This document shows, one piece after another, positions 55,369 through 64,000 of a DNA stretch of 64,000 nt. The notes beneath the pieces are model-generated. The model was given only the letters and a program-made list of their open reading frames with translations, ran no database searches and was not told the DNA's origin. Source of the stretch: an uncultured Bacteroidales bacterium (lineage in GTDB: Bacteria > Bacteroidota > Bacteroidia > Bacteroidales > UBA932); NCBI GenBank assembly GCA_934693135.1, contig CAKUVA010000005.1, positions 1-64,000 on the forward strand, given 5' to 3'. Numbering within the stretch: position 1 is the stretch's first letter; every line of letters starts with the position of its first letter. The translations under genes and the position numbers were made by a program.

Positions 55369-55399
55369 CAAAAATACACATAAAAACGTCACTGGACAA
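55369..55399 (-). promoter_or_regulatory. Promoter of the dcp gene
   Basis: Minus-strand TTG (55399-55397), 20-bp spacer, TATTTTTG (55376-55369). It gives a leader of about 20 nt. Confidence 0.6.
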
Positions 55400-55448
55400 T
55401 ACCTCCAGAGTTCTCTGGTCAGATAGCTACCGCTATCTTCCCCAAATT

Positions 55449-55571
55449 ATGGTCAAATCTGAATTTTTTCCTCTCAAGCCTGCAAAACAGCATCTAAACA
55501 AGTATTACTTCAACTACTATAACGATTATGACCGCATAAAGTTGATACTAAAAGGAAAGAGTCCGGTGTAA
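55449..55571 (+). pseudogene. Remnant of an IS3-type transposase (OrfB C-terminus)
   Basis: The 40-codon frame encodes KSEFF... followed by LNKYYFNYYNDYDRIKLILK and GKSPV, then a stop. IS3-family integrase-core transposases end with a block of the form YIxYYNxxRIKLKLKGxSPVxYR, and this reads as that end minus the last few residues. Nothing recognisable of the catalytic DDE domain is present upstream, and no terminal inverted repeats were found. It lies in the 286-bp gap between dcp and the ATPase operon, on the opposite strand to both. The frame stays open upstream to 55350 without further similarity. It is a decayed fragment. Confidence 0.65.
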
Positions 55572-55584
55572 TACCGAACTCTTT
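55556..55584 (-). terminator. Probable terminator of the V-type ATPase operon
   Basis: AAAGAGT-C-CGGT (55556-55567) pairs with ACCG-A-ACTCTTT (55573-55584) with one mismatch and a 5-nt loop. On the minus strand it is followed by CCTTTTAG, a weak T-run. It lies 43 bp after the K-subunit stop and overlaps the transposase remnant. Confidence 0.5.
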
Positions 55585-55626
55585 ACCACTAGGTTTTTAT
55601 ATTAAACCCTCAAACTTTATATTCGA

Positions 55627-56073
<447 letters not shown>

Positions 56074-57909
56074 TTATTTATCATTATTTATTTTCGTCAA
56101 AGGGTTATATTTTACTCCGGCACCCTCATATCCGGAATTCTTGAAATACTCTACAAATGTAAGACGCAGCGGATGCACAAATGCTCCAAGACAGGACATC
56201 GCCAAGTTAAGCACATGTCCGAAAATCAGTATCACGATGCAGAAAAGCCAGTTCAATACAGGGACTGGGATATTCAGTATCATAGTTCCCATAATATTGA
56301 AAGCATTTCCTAACATGCCACCGGCAAGTCCGAGAGCATAAAGTCGAATATAGCTCAAGACATCGCCTAACAGGCCGGTAACCATATTATATGTATCCCA
56401 GAGGCCTGAACCGATATTCACAAGAGGATTACGTCCAGGAGTATTGAAGATAAATATCGCCAGCCCACTTACAGAAGCCAGAGCAATAATCACCCACTTG
56501 AAAACGACCGGGGAGAGAACCTCTGTCATGCCAAGCGCTGTTACGATAATGCCTCCTACAATGAGAATCGTCCATCCCCATGTACCGACAGTCTTTCTGA
56601 AGCCGAACCTCTTAGTGAAGTTAATCGTCTTGATGACCATAGCCAGACAGATGTGGAATATACCTATAGCCACAGCCAGTACCATCTGTACCGGGAAGCC
56701 TGCAATCTTGCCGTCAGGGAACCAACCATCTACACAAATGGCCTTCAGCCATGAAGGAGCCCAAGAGGCGCTGAGAATGCTCATTCCGAAGAATGTGCCC
56801 AGAAACAGTCCTACAAAGAAAGTCATGCCGCCAAGGAAACCGATCAGCCTATACATCTTGCCAAGGCTGGAATCCTGCATCTTCAGCTTCATATACAAGG
56901 CAATAAGCATCAAGATAATACCATAGCCTGCATCCCCCATGCACATAGCGAAGAAAAGCATAAAGAACGGACCAAGGACAGGCGTAGGGTCAAACTCGTC
57001 ATATACAGGCATACCATACATTCCTGTCAACACCTCGAAGTTCTTCGCAAACCAGTTATTATGCAACTTTATAGGAGGATTATCTTCCTTTGTCGCCGGC
57101 TCATGTGTATAATAGATTCCAAGCGAATCAAGTTCTTTGCAAAGTCTTGCATCATCTTCTGTGGGAGCAAATCCTGTCAGCACCGTCAAATAATTGTCAA
57201 CAGCCTTTTCTGTAGCAACTTCAGCAAAATAAAGATCCAACTCACCGATTTTGGAATTATATATATCCTCTATCTTGTCGATACAGCTCTTTAAATTGCA
57301 CAAAGTCTTCTGCCATTTAGAAAGTTCGGACTCAAGAACATTCAGATTCTTTTCAGCCTCATTGACAGAACCCGTCGGAGCTGCAATAGCGTCTATAGGA
57401 AAACAATATTCCACAGAATTAGGAGCTACAGTCACGAAAAAGACTGTCGTATCCGTAGAATTTATTACTTGAAGTGGCTGAATCTCTGCCCACGAAGAGT
57501 CGAATTTCTTTTTAGGACAACTATAGAAACGAACTTTAAGCCCACGTGCTTCTAATTTTGCAATGTCATCGCTACTAAACTCGCCCCATGGTTTACGCAA
57601 CTCAACCTCTTTTTTCGCTGATGAAATAGCTCCACGAAGCATTATAATATTCTCATCAGCTTCAAGTACAGCTTTAACAGGATCTCCAGAAAATTTGAAA
57701 TTCTGCTCAGCTTCTCCATTGCAATTTTTCAGCAAAGTAAGAGCCCTCTTCACCTCATCAGCTTCAGCAAGAAGTTTCTCAGACTTTTCATCAACAGGCT
57801 TGACAGAACGCGTTATGTCTAAGACTCCAAGTTCCTGTATTTTTGACAGGAATTTCTCCGTCTGTCCTGAAAGCAGGATAAAGGAGTATTTGGTCATTGG
57901 GCTAATCAT
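56074..57909 (-). CDS. atpI: V-type ATPase subunit I (stator a subunit)
   Basis: 611-residue stator membrane subunit. An N-terminal soluble coiled-coil arm (about residues 20-330) is followed by a membrane domain of about seven or eight segments (FFMLFFAMCMGDAGYGIILM, FVGLFLGTFFGMSILSASW). The essential Arg of the ion channel is in LSYIRLYALGLAGGMLGNAF. I start it at ATG 57909 (MISPMTKYSF); ATG 57897 is a possible alternative. It overlaps the D subunit gene by 8 bp and precedes K by 12 bp. Confidence 0.94.
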   Translation of the reverse strand: MISPMTKYSFILLSGQTEKFLSKIQELGVLDITRSVKPVDEKSEKLLAEADEVKRALTLLKNCNGEAEQNFKFSGDPVKAVLEADENIIMLRGAISSAKKEVELRKPWGEFSSDDIAKLEARGLKVRFYSCPKKKFDSSWAEIQPLQVINSTDTTVFFVTVAPNSVEYCFPIDAIAAPTGSVNEAEKNLNVLESELSKWQKTLCNLKSCIDKIEDIYNSKIGELDLYFAEVATEKAVDNYLTVLTGFAPTEDDARLCKELDSLGIYYTHEPATKEDNPPIKLHNNWFAKNFEVLTGMYGMPVYDEFDPTPVLGPFFMLFFAMCMGDAGYGIILMLIALYMKLKMQDSSLGKMYRLIGFLGGMTFFVGLFLGTFFGMSILSASWAPSWLKAICVDGWFPDGKIAGFPVQMVLAVAIGIFHICLAMVIKTINFTKRFGFRKTVGTWGWTILIVGGIIVTALGMTEVLSPVVFKWVIIALASVSGLAIFIFNTPGRNPLVNIGSGLWDTYNMVTGLLGDVLSYIRLYALGLAGGMLGNAFNIMGTMILNIPVPVLNWLFCIVILIFGHVLNLAMSCLGAFVHPLRLTFVEYFKNSGYEGAGVKYNPLTKINNDK

Positions 57910-58519
57910 TCTGCAGCTCCTCCATAGCTTCTTCTTCCTCGTGTCGACTCTTGACAATCTTGGACGAGGCCTTGCTTAGGTTTTCCTCATCCTCCATATA
58001 TCTTTTTATCTTCCTAATTGCCTCCTGATAGCCAGGAATTTGCACTTTCTCGTAGAGGTTTACCTTCTGAGTGGTCTTCTTCCTCTGCCAGTCGAGAATG
58101 CGACTCTTTTCCTGATATACTTCCGACTCAATACCAAGACGCGTCATATCCTTAAGAATAGCAACGCCATCAGCATACCACGCCGGCTTGACAAAAGCAT
58201 TGAAAGGATGAATCTCATAATGAATTTCCTTCAACTCCGGTGTCTTAACTCCAGCAAGTTTCACTGTAACCAGATCCACATCAGTTATGGAAATTAGGCC
58301 AGGATCAAACTCGTTCCAGAGCGCGGCAAGATAATCGTATTTCTTCATGGAGGCATTCAGTTCCTCAATAAGCTTGACAGAACGTTCCTTAGCCTTGCGA
58401 ACTTCGAGGCGAAGGGCCGACTCCTTGTTTTGCAACGTAGGAAGAGCCTTCTGACGCATCTTCAGCTGCTTGCCAAGGTTGTTCAGAGAAGTCTTATTGT
58501 ATTGGAATTTAATTGCCAT
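57902..58519 (-). CDS. atpD: V-type ATPase subunit D (central stalk)
   Basis: 205-residue helical rotor shaft. It begins KFQYNKTSLNNLGKQLKMRQ, close to the ATPase D consensus, and has long coiled-coil helices at both ends. VNLYEKVQIPGYQEAIRKIK near the C-terminus is a family mark. It transmits rotation from A3B3 to the K ring. It lies 33 bp after atpB and overlaps atpI by 8 bp. Confidence 0.94.
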   Translation of the reverse strand: MAIKFQYNKTSLNNLGKQLKMRQKALPTLQNKESALRLEVRKAKERSVKLIEELNASMKKYDYLAALWNEFDPGLISITDVDLVTVKLAGVKTPELKEIHYEIHPFNAFVKPAWYADGVAILKDMTRLGIESEVYQEKSRILDWQRKKTTQKVNLYEKVQIPGYQEAIRKIKRYMEDEENLSKASSKIVKSRHEEEEAMEELQND

Positions 58520-58552
58520 AATTAATTTCTGTTAATAAGTCAACATCGACCA

Positions 58553-59872
58553 TTATGCTTTCCAGTATTTGTCAATCAATGCCTGCTTGATACCAGTCTC
58601 GGCCTTGGTGAAATATTTGCCAAACAGTTCCCACGCAGTGTCAAGCATTTCATTGATAGAAATATTGACATCAATGGAGAGTAGCCGTGTCGCATATTCT
58701 TTGGCATATTTGAGACAGCGGTGGTCATAGTCGCTAAGGTCGAAACCGTTCTCAAGTTTCGTCTTTGCGTTTTGGGCATCGGCATACAGACGTACACTGG
58801 CGTTCATCACCTGACTATGATCCTCACGAGTCTTCTTGCCTTGAACAAGTTGCTTAAGTCGTGAAAGTGAGCGGAATGGGTCAATGATAACCTTTCCTGA
58901 ATCGGCATCGGCACGCAGATACAGCTGCCCCTCTGTGATGTAACCAGTATTATCCGGAATAGCATGAGTAATGTCACCATCGTTCAATGTCGTCACAGCA
59001 ATAATGGTGATTGAACCTCCTGACGGAAGTTGCACGGCTTTCTCATATATCTTTGCAAGATCCGAGTAGAGGGAACCTGGCATGGAATCCTTTGAAGGAA
59101 TCTGATCCATACGATTCGACACGATACTCAACGCATCTGCATACAGAGTCATATCTGTCAGAAGAACAAGCACCTTCTCATTCTTATCAACAGCAAAGTA
59201 CTCTGCTGCTGCCAAAGTCATATCTGGGATAAGCAAACGTTCTACAGGAGGCTCCTCTGTTGTGTTAATGAAACTTATAATCTTGTCCAATGCGCCAGCA
59301 GACTCAAATGCATGGCGGAAGAAAAGATAATCATCATTTGAAAGCCCCATTCCTCCGAGGATAATCTTATCCACATCGGCACGTAAAGCAACATCCGCCA
59401 TAACTTGGTTATAAGGCTGGTCCGCATCAGCGAAGAAAGGAATTTTCTGTCCTGACACGATAGTATTGTTGAGGTCAATGCCTGCAATACCTGTAGGAAT
59501 CAATTCAGACGGCTGACGTCTCTTATATGGATTCACAGAAGGGCCACCGATTTCGCGTTCCTCGCCCTCAACCTCAGGGCCACCATCAATAGGCTGACCA
59601 TAAGCATTGAAGAAACGTCCAGAAAGTTGCTCACTTACTTTCAATGTAGGAGGAGCGCCGAGGAATGACACTTCGGCATCCGTAGGAATACCTTCAGTAC
59701 CGGCAAACACCTGAAGAGTAACAGAATCACCCTTAGTCTTGACAACCTGAGCCAGACGACCGGCAACAGTGGCAAGTTCATCATTGGCGACACCTGATGC
59801 TTTCAGCGAAACTGTCGCCTTAGTGATAGCCTCAAGCTGTGTATATGTTCTTTGAAAAACTTTATTTGCCAT
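58553..59872 (-). CDS. atpB: V-type ATPase subunit B
   Basis: 439-residue non-catalytic nucleotide-binding subunit. It begins ANKVFQRTYTQLEAITKATV. FNAYGQPIDGGPEV and LIPTGIAGIDLNNTIVSGQK occupy the place of the P-loop, which is degenerate as expected. DMTLYADALSIVSNRMDQIP and SLSRLKQLVQGKKTREDHS follow. I start at ATG 59872; an open frame continues 10 codons upstream inside atpA. It overlaps atpA by 11 bp. Confidence 0.96.
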   Translation of the reverse strand: MANKVFQRTYTQLEAITKATVSLKASGVANDELATVAGRLAQVVKTKGDSVTLQVFAGTEGIPTDAEVSFLGAPPTLKVSEQLSGRFFNAYGQPIDGGPEVEGEEREIGGPSVNPYKRRQPSELIPTGIAGIDLNNTIVSGQKIPFFADADQPYNQVMADVALRADVDKIILGGMGLSNDDYLFFRHAFESAGALDKIISFINTTEEPPVERLLIPDMTLAAAEYFAVDKNEKVLVLLTDMTLYADALSIVSNRMDQIPSKDSMPGSLYSDLAKIYEKAVQLPSGGSITIIAVTTLNDGDITHAIPDNTGYITEGQLYLRADADSGKVIIDPFRSLSRLKQLVQGKKTREDHSQVMNASVRLYADAQNAKTKLENGFDLSDYDHRCLKYAKEYATRLLSIDVNISINEMLDTAWELFGKYFTKAETGIKQALIDKYWKA

Positions 59873-61616
59873 TTTCTTCCAGAAGTTTTGAAAGTTTTGC
59901 ATTATAGTTCTCGAACGCCTCGCTGTGGAATTCCGAATAATTCATCTGTCTAAGATCATTTATCATCTCCTTGAAGAAATTACGGCACTCTTCGAAATTC
60001 TCAAACGAGAACTCCTTGTCACAGATTCCGAGAATAAGGTTCATCATATATTTCTGACGTTCAAGTGGGCAGAGGCTATCCACAGCATCGAACGCATCCT
60101 GCTGAAGGAATACAAAGTCCAAAAGCTCCGACTTCCAGAATGTTTCGTGGTAACTCATCGGCACACCATCATCACCAAGGATGTTAATCTGCTCTGAAGC
60201 ATCACGTCCCTGACGGATAATATTCTTTGCACGATTTACTTTTTCTACCCAACCTTTCTCTATCTTCTCATCCAAGAACTCGCGAATCTCAGGATATTCC
60301 AGATACTTAGAATATGAGTCTATAGGGTTCACAGCCGGATACCTCTTTTGGTCGGCACGATTCTGCTCCAACGCATAAAAACAACGTGCAGCTTTTTTCG
60401 TTGATTCTGTAACAGGCTCTTTCAAGTTACCTCCCGCAGGAGAAACTGTTCCAATAAATGTTACAGCTCCCGTCTTGCCATTATTCAACACGACCATACC
60501 TGAACGAGCATAGAAACTTGAAATAATGGCAGAAAGGTCCACTGGGAATGCATCAGCTCCAGGAAGTTCCTCCATACGGTTACTCATTTCCCTCAATGCC
60601 TGAGCCCAACGAGATGTAGAGTCAGCAAGAAGAAGGCACTTAAGTCCCATAGCACGATAGTACTCGCAAATAGTCATCGCAGTATATACAGATGCCTCAC
60701 GTGCAGCGACAGGCATATTGGACGTATTACATATAATAGTAGTACGTTCCATCAAGTGACGTCCGGTATGCGGATCCACAAGTTCAGGGAACTCAGTGAA
60801 GATCTCCACCACCTCGTTAGCACGTTCACCGCAAGCCGCCATAACTATAACATCAGCATCTCCCTGCTTCGCGATAGCATGCTGAAGCACCGTCTTTCCA
60901 CAACCGAAAGGTCCAGGAATAAAACCTGTACCACCTTCAGCTATAGGATTGAGAGTATCTATTACTCTGACTCCAGTCTCCATTATCTTGTTAGGTCTTG
61001 GCTTCTCTTTATAACACTTTATAGCCACCTTCACAGGCCATTTCTGTACCATCGTCACAGGCACTTCCTCACCACTTTCATCTGTAAGGATAGCCATCGT
61101 ATGGTCAATATTATACTTACCAGCCTTTTCAATGCTCTTCACAGTGTAAGTTCCACTAAACGAAAATGGAACCATAATCTTATGAGGAAGCCATCCTTCC
61201 TTTACCTCACCGAGCCAGTCAGCAGCAACAACCTTATCTCCTGGCTTGGCAATAGGTTCGAAATCCCAAAGTTTGTTATGATCAAGTGGAGAAGTATACT
61301 CTCCCCTCTTCAGGAACACGCCATCCATCGTTGCCAGATTGTTCTGAAGACCATCATAGATGCTGGAGAGAAGACCTGGACCAAGAGAAATCTCAAGCAT
61401 CCTGCCTTCGAACTCGACAGAATCACCATTCTTCAGGCCACGGGTACTTTCAAAAACTTGGACAGACGCGTTCTTGCCCTTAACTTTAATAACTTCGGCA
61501 AGAAGTTTCGTGTTTCCAAGCGTAATATAGCAAAGCTCATTCTCAGCCACTGGGCCATCAACCGTGACAGTGACGAGGTTGGAAACAATGCCTGTTACCT
61601 TTCCTGTTGTTTTCAT
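59862..61616 (-). CDS. atpA: V-type ATPase catalytic subunit A
   Basis: 584-residue catalytic subunit. Walker A is GPFGCGKT at about residues 235-242, the ADSTSRWAQALREMSNRMEE block follows (Arg finger neighbourhood), and the extra non-homologous insertion of A subunits (about 110-200) is present. ASVYTAMTICEYYRAMGLKC and LPGADAFPVDL complete the pattern. With B, D, E, I and K genes it makes a V/A-type enzyme. It lies 27 bp after the DUF2764 gene and overlaps atpB by 11 bp. Confidence 0.97.
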   Translation of the reverse strand: MKTTGKVTGIVSNLVTVTVDGPVAENELCYITLGNTKLLAEVIKVKGKNASVQVFESTRGLKNGDSVEFEGRMLEISLGPGLLSSIYDGLQNNLATMDGVFLKRGEYTSPLDHNKLWDFEPIAKPGDKVVAADWLGEVKEGWLPHKIMVPFSFSGTYTVKSIEKAGKYNIDHTMAILTDESGEEVPVTMVQKWPVKVAIKCYKEKPRPNKIMETGVRVIDTLNPIAEGGTGFIPGPFGCGKTVLQHAIAKQGDADVIVMAACGERANEVVEIFTEFPELVDPHTGRHLMERTTIICNTSNMPVAAREASVYTAMTICEYYRAMGLKCLLLADSTSRWAQALREMSNRMEELPGADAFPVDLSAIISSFYARSGMVVLNNGKTGAVTFIGTVSPAGGNLKEPVTESTKKAARCFYALEQNRADQKRYPAVNPIDSYSKYLEYPEIREFLDEKIEKGWVEKVNRAKNIIRQGRDASEQINILGDDGVPMSYHETFWKSELLDFVFLQQDAFDAVDSLCPLERQKYMMNLILGICDKEFSFENFEECRNFFKEMINDLRQMNYSEFHSEAFENYNAKLSKLLEENGK

Positions 61617-61643
61617 TATCCTTATATTGTATTTTTTATTATT

Positions 61644-62255
61644 CTATTCAACAGCCTTGTCTGCAGCTTCACGGATACCTTTATAAGATCCTCGTACTTC
61701 ATCTACAAGACGTGAGAACATAGCTTTCCCTGACTCAAGATCCAACTTAAGCCATCTCGAAACAATATGAAGCTTGGCGATAAACCCAAGTACCACATCA
61801 ATATTGAAATAGTCAAATATAGTAAGCTCATCTATCTTTGCCCACATCAAATCATCAATTCCACGTTCCCTGCCGAGAATGTCATCGGTATCAAGCAACG
61901 ACTCAAGTTTCTGCCCTTCTTCGAACTCTCCAGGCGCATCCATAAAAATATCCGTATCTGCTGGCCTATTGAGAGCATTGTTCAAGTAACGAACCTTAGC
62001 ATTTCTAACATTAAGGTCAAACTTAAAATATTCCCTCAGAAACTTGTTCTTCCCAGACAGAGCCTGCTTATAGAAATCCGCGTCCAATTTATCATCTTCG
62101 TAACCTTCCAAAAGAGAATCTATTAAAGTATTGTCTTTTGGAGAGCACAGATTCCTAATCTCAGCAATGATATTTTCCCAGGACTGCTCATCAGTTCCTT
62201 TCCAATCCATGCTTATATCAGGAAGGCTCGAGATAATATACTCGTAGTTATTCAT
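61644..62255 (-). CDS. DUF2764 protein of the V-type ATPase operon
   Basis: 203-residue helical protein with no membrane segment. The N-terminus MNNYEYIISSLPDISMDWKG and DDILGRERGIDDLMWAKIDEL are typical of DUF2764, a family found in Bacteroidota ATPase operons between E and A. Its position and size suggest it fills the place of the C (d-type) linker between rotor shaft and K ring. C subunits are all-helical and longer (about 330 residues), so this is an inference. Neighbours: 12 bp after atpE, 27 bp before atpA. Confidence 0.85.
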   Translation of the reverse strand: MNNYEYIISSLPDISMDWKGTDEQSWENIIAEIRNLCSPKDNTLIDSLLEGYEDDKLDADFYKQALSGKNKFLREYFKFDLNVRNAKVRYLNNALNRPADTDIFMDAPGEFEEGQKLESLLDTDDILGRERGIDDLMWAKIDELTIFDYFNIDVVLGFIAKLHIVSRWLKLDLESGKAMFSRLVDEVRGSYKGIREAADKAVE

Positions 62256-62267
62256 AACCTGAGCATT

Positions 62268-62876
62268 TTATTCTCCGAAAAGGAGCTTTCTTGTCATCGG
62301 TCTAAGATACTCGCTGATAAGTTCCTTAAAAGTCTCGTCTGTAAAGCTTATAAAATACCCCCCATTCTTAGGCCCAATAGTAAATCCACCTGAAATTTTC
62401 TTAGAAAAAGAAGCGTCAAGACTACCAGACAATACTGATGAAAGTTCATTCTTAACAAATGGTTCAAGCGAAGACTTTAGAGATTCTGGCAGAACCAAGC
62501 TGAGTTCTTGAGCTTCTTCAGCATTGAACTTAGCAGCAACAGCTTTTATAATCTCCTTCACAAACGTCTCGTCAGAAAGAACCTTTTCAGTAGCAGCACC
62601 TGACATCTTCATCACAAGAAGATTCTCAATATCTTTCTTAGTAGCTTGAATGCTCTGAGATGCAGCCATCTTTACATCGCCGGCAACTTTCGTTTTGAAA
62701 TCTCCAGCTTCACTTTCCGCTTTAGCAATTATATCTGCGGCTTCCTTTTTGGCCGCTGAAACGATATCAGCAGCCTCTGCTTTAGCCTTTAAAAGCAGGG
62801 CTTCGCCCTCTTCTTTTCCTTTAGACAAACCTTCATTGTAAAGTTTGTCAGTTAACTCTTGCAATTTATTCTGCAT
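62268..62876 (-). CDS. atpE: V-type ATPase subunit E (peripheral stalk)
   Basis: 202-residue protein. An N-terminal Ala/Lys/Glu-rich coiled coil (about residues 15-85; ALLLKAKAEAADIVSAAKKE) is followed by a globular C-terminal domain (LSLVLPESLKSSLEPF, GGFTIGPKNGGYFISFTDE), as in E/Vma4-type stators. It heads the operon E-DUF2764-A-B-D-I-K and has a perfect promoter. The gap to the M20 gene is 149 bp. Confidence 0.9.
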   Translation of the reverse strand: MQNKLQELTDKLYNEGLSKGKEEGEALLLKAKAEAADIVSAAKKEAADIIAKAESEAGDFKTKVAGDVKMAASQSIQATKKDIENLLVMKMSGAATEKVLSDETFVKEIIKAVAAKFNAEEAQELSLVLPESLKSSLEPFVKNELSSVLSGSLDASFSKKISGGFTIGPKNGGYFISFTDETFKELISEYLRPMTRKLLFGE

Positions 62877-62915
62877 ATCGGGTTTAGTTTTAATCGTTTT
62901 GTTTCAAAAATCTGT

Positions 62916-62946
62916 CAAAGATACAACTTTTCAGACTATCGACAAA
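62916..62946 (-). promoter_or_regulatory. Promoter of the V-type ATPase operon
   Basis: Minus-strand TTTG (62946-62943), 19-bp spacer, TATCTTTG (62923-62916): perfect Bacteroidota consensus. The leader would be about 33 nt. Confidence 0.8.
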
Positions 62947-63025
62947 GTAATTGCAAGACTTTTGCCATAGTTTGCGCAGTTTCGTTCCAAAAGTACAATA
63001 TTCGGTTTGAAAGGTAGTTTCGTTT

Positions 63026-64000
63026 CTACTCCCAATATTGATAGAAACGAGTTATTGATTCTATTCCTGCATAGAACTGGCAGAGCAGATAACTCTCATT
63101 TGGCGAATGAATCGTATCCCGCTCCAGTCCAAATCCCATAAGAAGAGGATCTGCACCGAGGATATTCCGCATTTCAGCAAGAACACAGATACTACCGCCA
63201 CCTCTACTTGGCACAGGTGCTATACCATAAACCTCAGCCATCGCCCTCGAAGCAGCCTTATAAGCCGAAGAGGTAATCGGTATAAGAAATCCGTTGCCAG
63301 CATCTACTTTATCCACAGTGACGTGAACATAAGAAGGTGCTATCGAGAGAATATGACTCACAGCCATATCAATAATCTTGTCAGCCTTTTGGTTAGGAAC
63401 AATGCGCATAGACAACTTGGCATGAGCCTCTGATGGAAGAACCGTCTTACTACCAGGTCCCATATATCCGCCCCATATTCCACAAACATCAAGACAAGGT
63501 CTTATGGCTGTACGCTCTATAGTAGAGTAACCTTTTTCCCCTTTGAGTGCATCTACACCTATACTTTTCTTATATTCGTCTATATCGAATGGTGCCCTAG
63601 CAAGTTCTGCCCTATCTTCAGACGACACCTCCACGACATCATCATAGAATCCGGGAATAGTAATTCGACCATCATCATCAATAAGGGAAGATATCATGTC
63701 ACATAGTGTATTTATAGGATTAGCAACCGCTCCTCCATAGTGTCCGGAATGAAGGTCCTTATCTGGTCCTTTAACATTGACCTGAAGATAAGTCACTCCG
63801 CGCATTCCGCAATTAATCGAAGGTACTTTATCAGAAATCATCGTTGTATCCGAAACAAGAATCACATCGCAAGCTAACTTTTCCTTATTGTTTTCCACCC
63901 ATTTAGGAAGATTTCGGCTACCTATTTCCTCCTCACCTTCAAAGATAAATTTCACATTATGACGAAGAAGACCATTACGGACAAGATACTCGAATGCTTT
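63026..64000 (-). CDS. M20-family dipeptidase/deacylase, C-terminal part (cut by window edge)
   Basis: Partial gene; the frame is open to base 64000 with no start in the window. FIFEGEEEIGSRNLP carries the catalytic and metal-binding Glu residues of family M20. The dimerisation-domain block HSGHYGGAVANPINTLCDMI and the C-terminal metal His in DTIHSPNESYLLCQFYAGIE are seen. M20 dipeptidases of this type hydrolyse small peptides with two zinc ions. The 325 residues visible are about 70% of a usual 450-residue protein. A GTG at 63955 is an internal valine, not a start. Confidence 0.93.
   Translation of the reverse strand, partial: KAFEYLVRNGLLRHNVKFIFEGEEEIGSRNLPKWVENNKEKLACDVILVSDTTMISDKVPSINCGMRGVTYLQVNVKGPDKDLHSGHYGGAVANPINTLCDMISSLIDDDGRITIPGFYDDVVEVSSEDRAELARAPFDIDEYKKSIGVDALKGEKGYSTIERTAIRPCLDVCGIWGGYMGPGSKTVLPSEAHAKLSMRIVPNQKADKIIDMAVSHILSIAPSYVHVTVDKVDAGNGFLIPITSSAYKAASRAMAEVYGIAPVPSRGGGSICVLAEMRNILGADPLLMGFGLERDTIHSPNESYLLCQFYAGIESITRFYQYWE

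Overview
The window reads as a chromosomal segment of a Bacteroidota, almost certainly order Bacteroidales. The evidence is: promoters of the TTTG-N19-TAnnTTTG type, a UpxY-like antiterminator, NigD-like and DUF4301 proteins, split glycine decarboxylase (gcvPA/gcvPB), a V-type ATPase operon with a DUF2764 subunit, a deoxyhypusine-synthase-like protein, and secreted lipoproteins with the family's usual lipoboxes. It looks like host-associated core chromosome. Genus is not decidable from sequence reading alone. No rRNA, tRNA, CRISPR or complete mobile element was found; one transposase remnant was.

Layout. 1-1120: start of a probable surface-polysaccharide locus running off the left edge, led by an extended UpxY/NusG-like gene. 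Its promoter lies between two near-identical palindromic repeats (1234-1259 and 1402-1427), the architecture of a phase-variable invertible promoter. 1628-5926: NigD-like lipoprotein, ECF sigma factor, a membrane-anchored beta-barrel protein (likely its anti-sigma partner) and a FadL-type channel. 5932-12779: lplA-gcvT-gcvH-gcvPA-gcvPB-lpd, a complete glycine cleavage operon with its own lipoate ligase. 12955-21754: a DNA glycosylase, then a lipid cluster: AraC regulator, long-chain acyl-CoA ligase, SDR and fatty aldehyde dehydrogenase (with a SWIM/SNF2 ATPase), and a TMEM86/YhhN lysoplasmalogenase. 21744-25767: glycoside hydrolase lipoprotein, FAD oxidoreductase, tsaD. 25887-33452: tamB, an RsmI-like methylase, mtaB, an MBL hydrolase. 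33456-36435: lysA-ffh-crcB. 36565-38153: DHS-like enzyme and a small AraC protein. 38147-42155: recF-dciA-pdxB-DUF4301 with 4-bp overlaps. 42285-44123: TPR membrane protein, YebC, rpmE2. 44198-47079: ABC ATPase, permease, GntR regulator, DUF2807 lipoprotein. 47246-55340: TlpA-like lipoprotein without thioredoxin domain, glycerate kinase, GH2 beta-galactosidase, M3 peptidase. 55449-55571: IS3-type transposase remnant. 55627-62876: V-type ATPase operon E-DUF2764-A-B-D-I-K, whose K subunit keeps the Na+ ligand pattern. 63026-64000: M20 dipeptidase, cut by the right edge.

The most interesting inferences are these. (1) The UpxY promoter is probably invertible. (2) The lipid genes could form a fatty-aldehyde/plasmalogen salvage pathway: lysoplasmalogenase releases a fatty aldehyde, ALDH oxidises it, and acyl-CoA ligase activates the acid. 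A perfect 12-bp motif shared by the two divergent promoter regions of this cluster suggests one AraC-type regulator controls it. (3) The heptamer GTCAATG appears strongly over-represented on both strands and in all contexts. These are readings from sequence, not database results.
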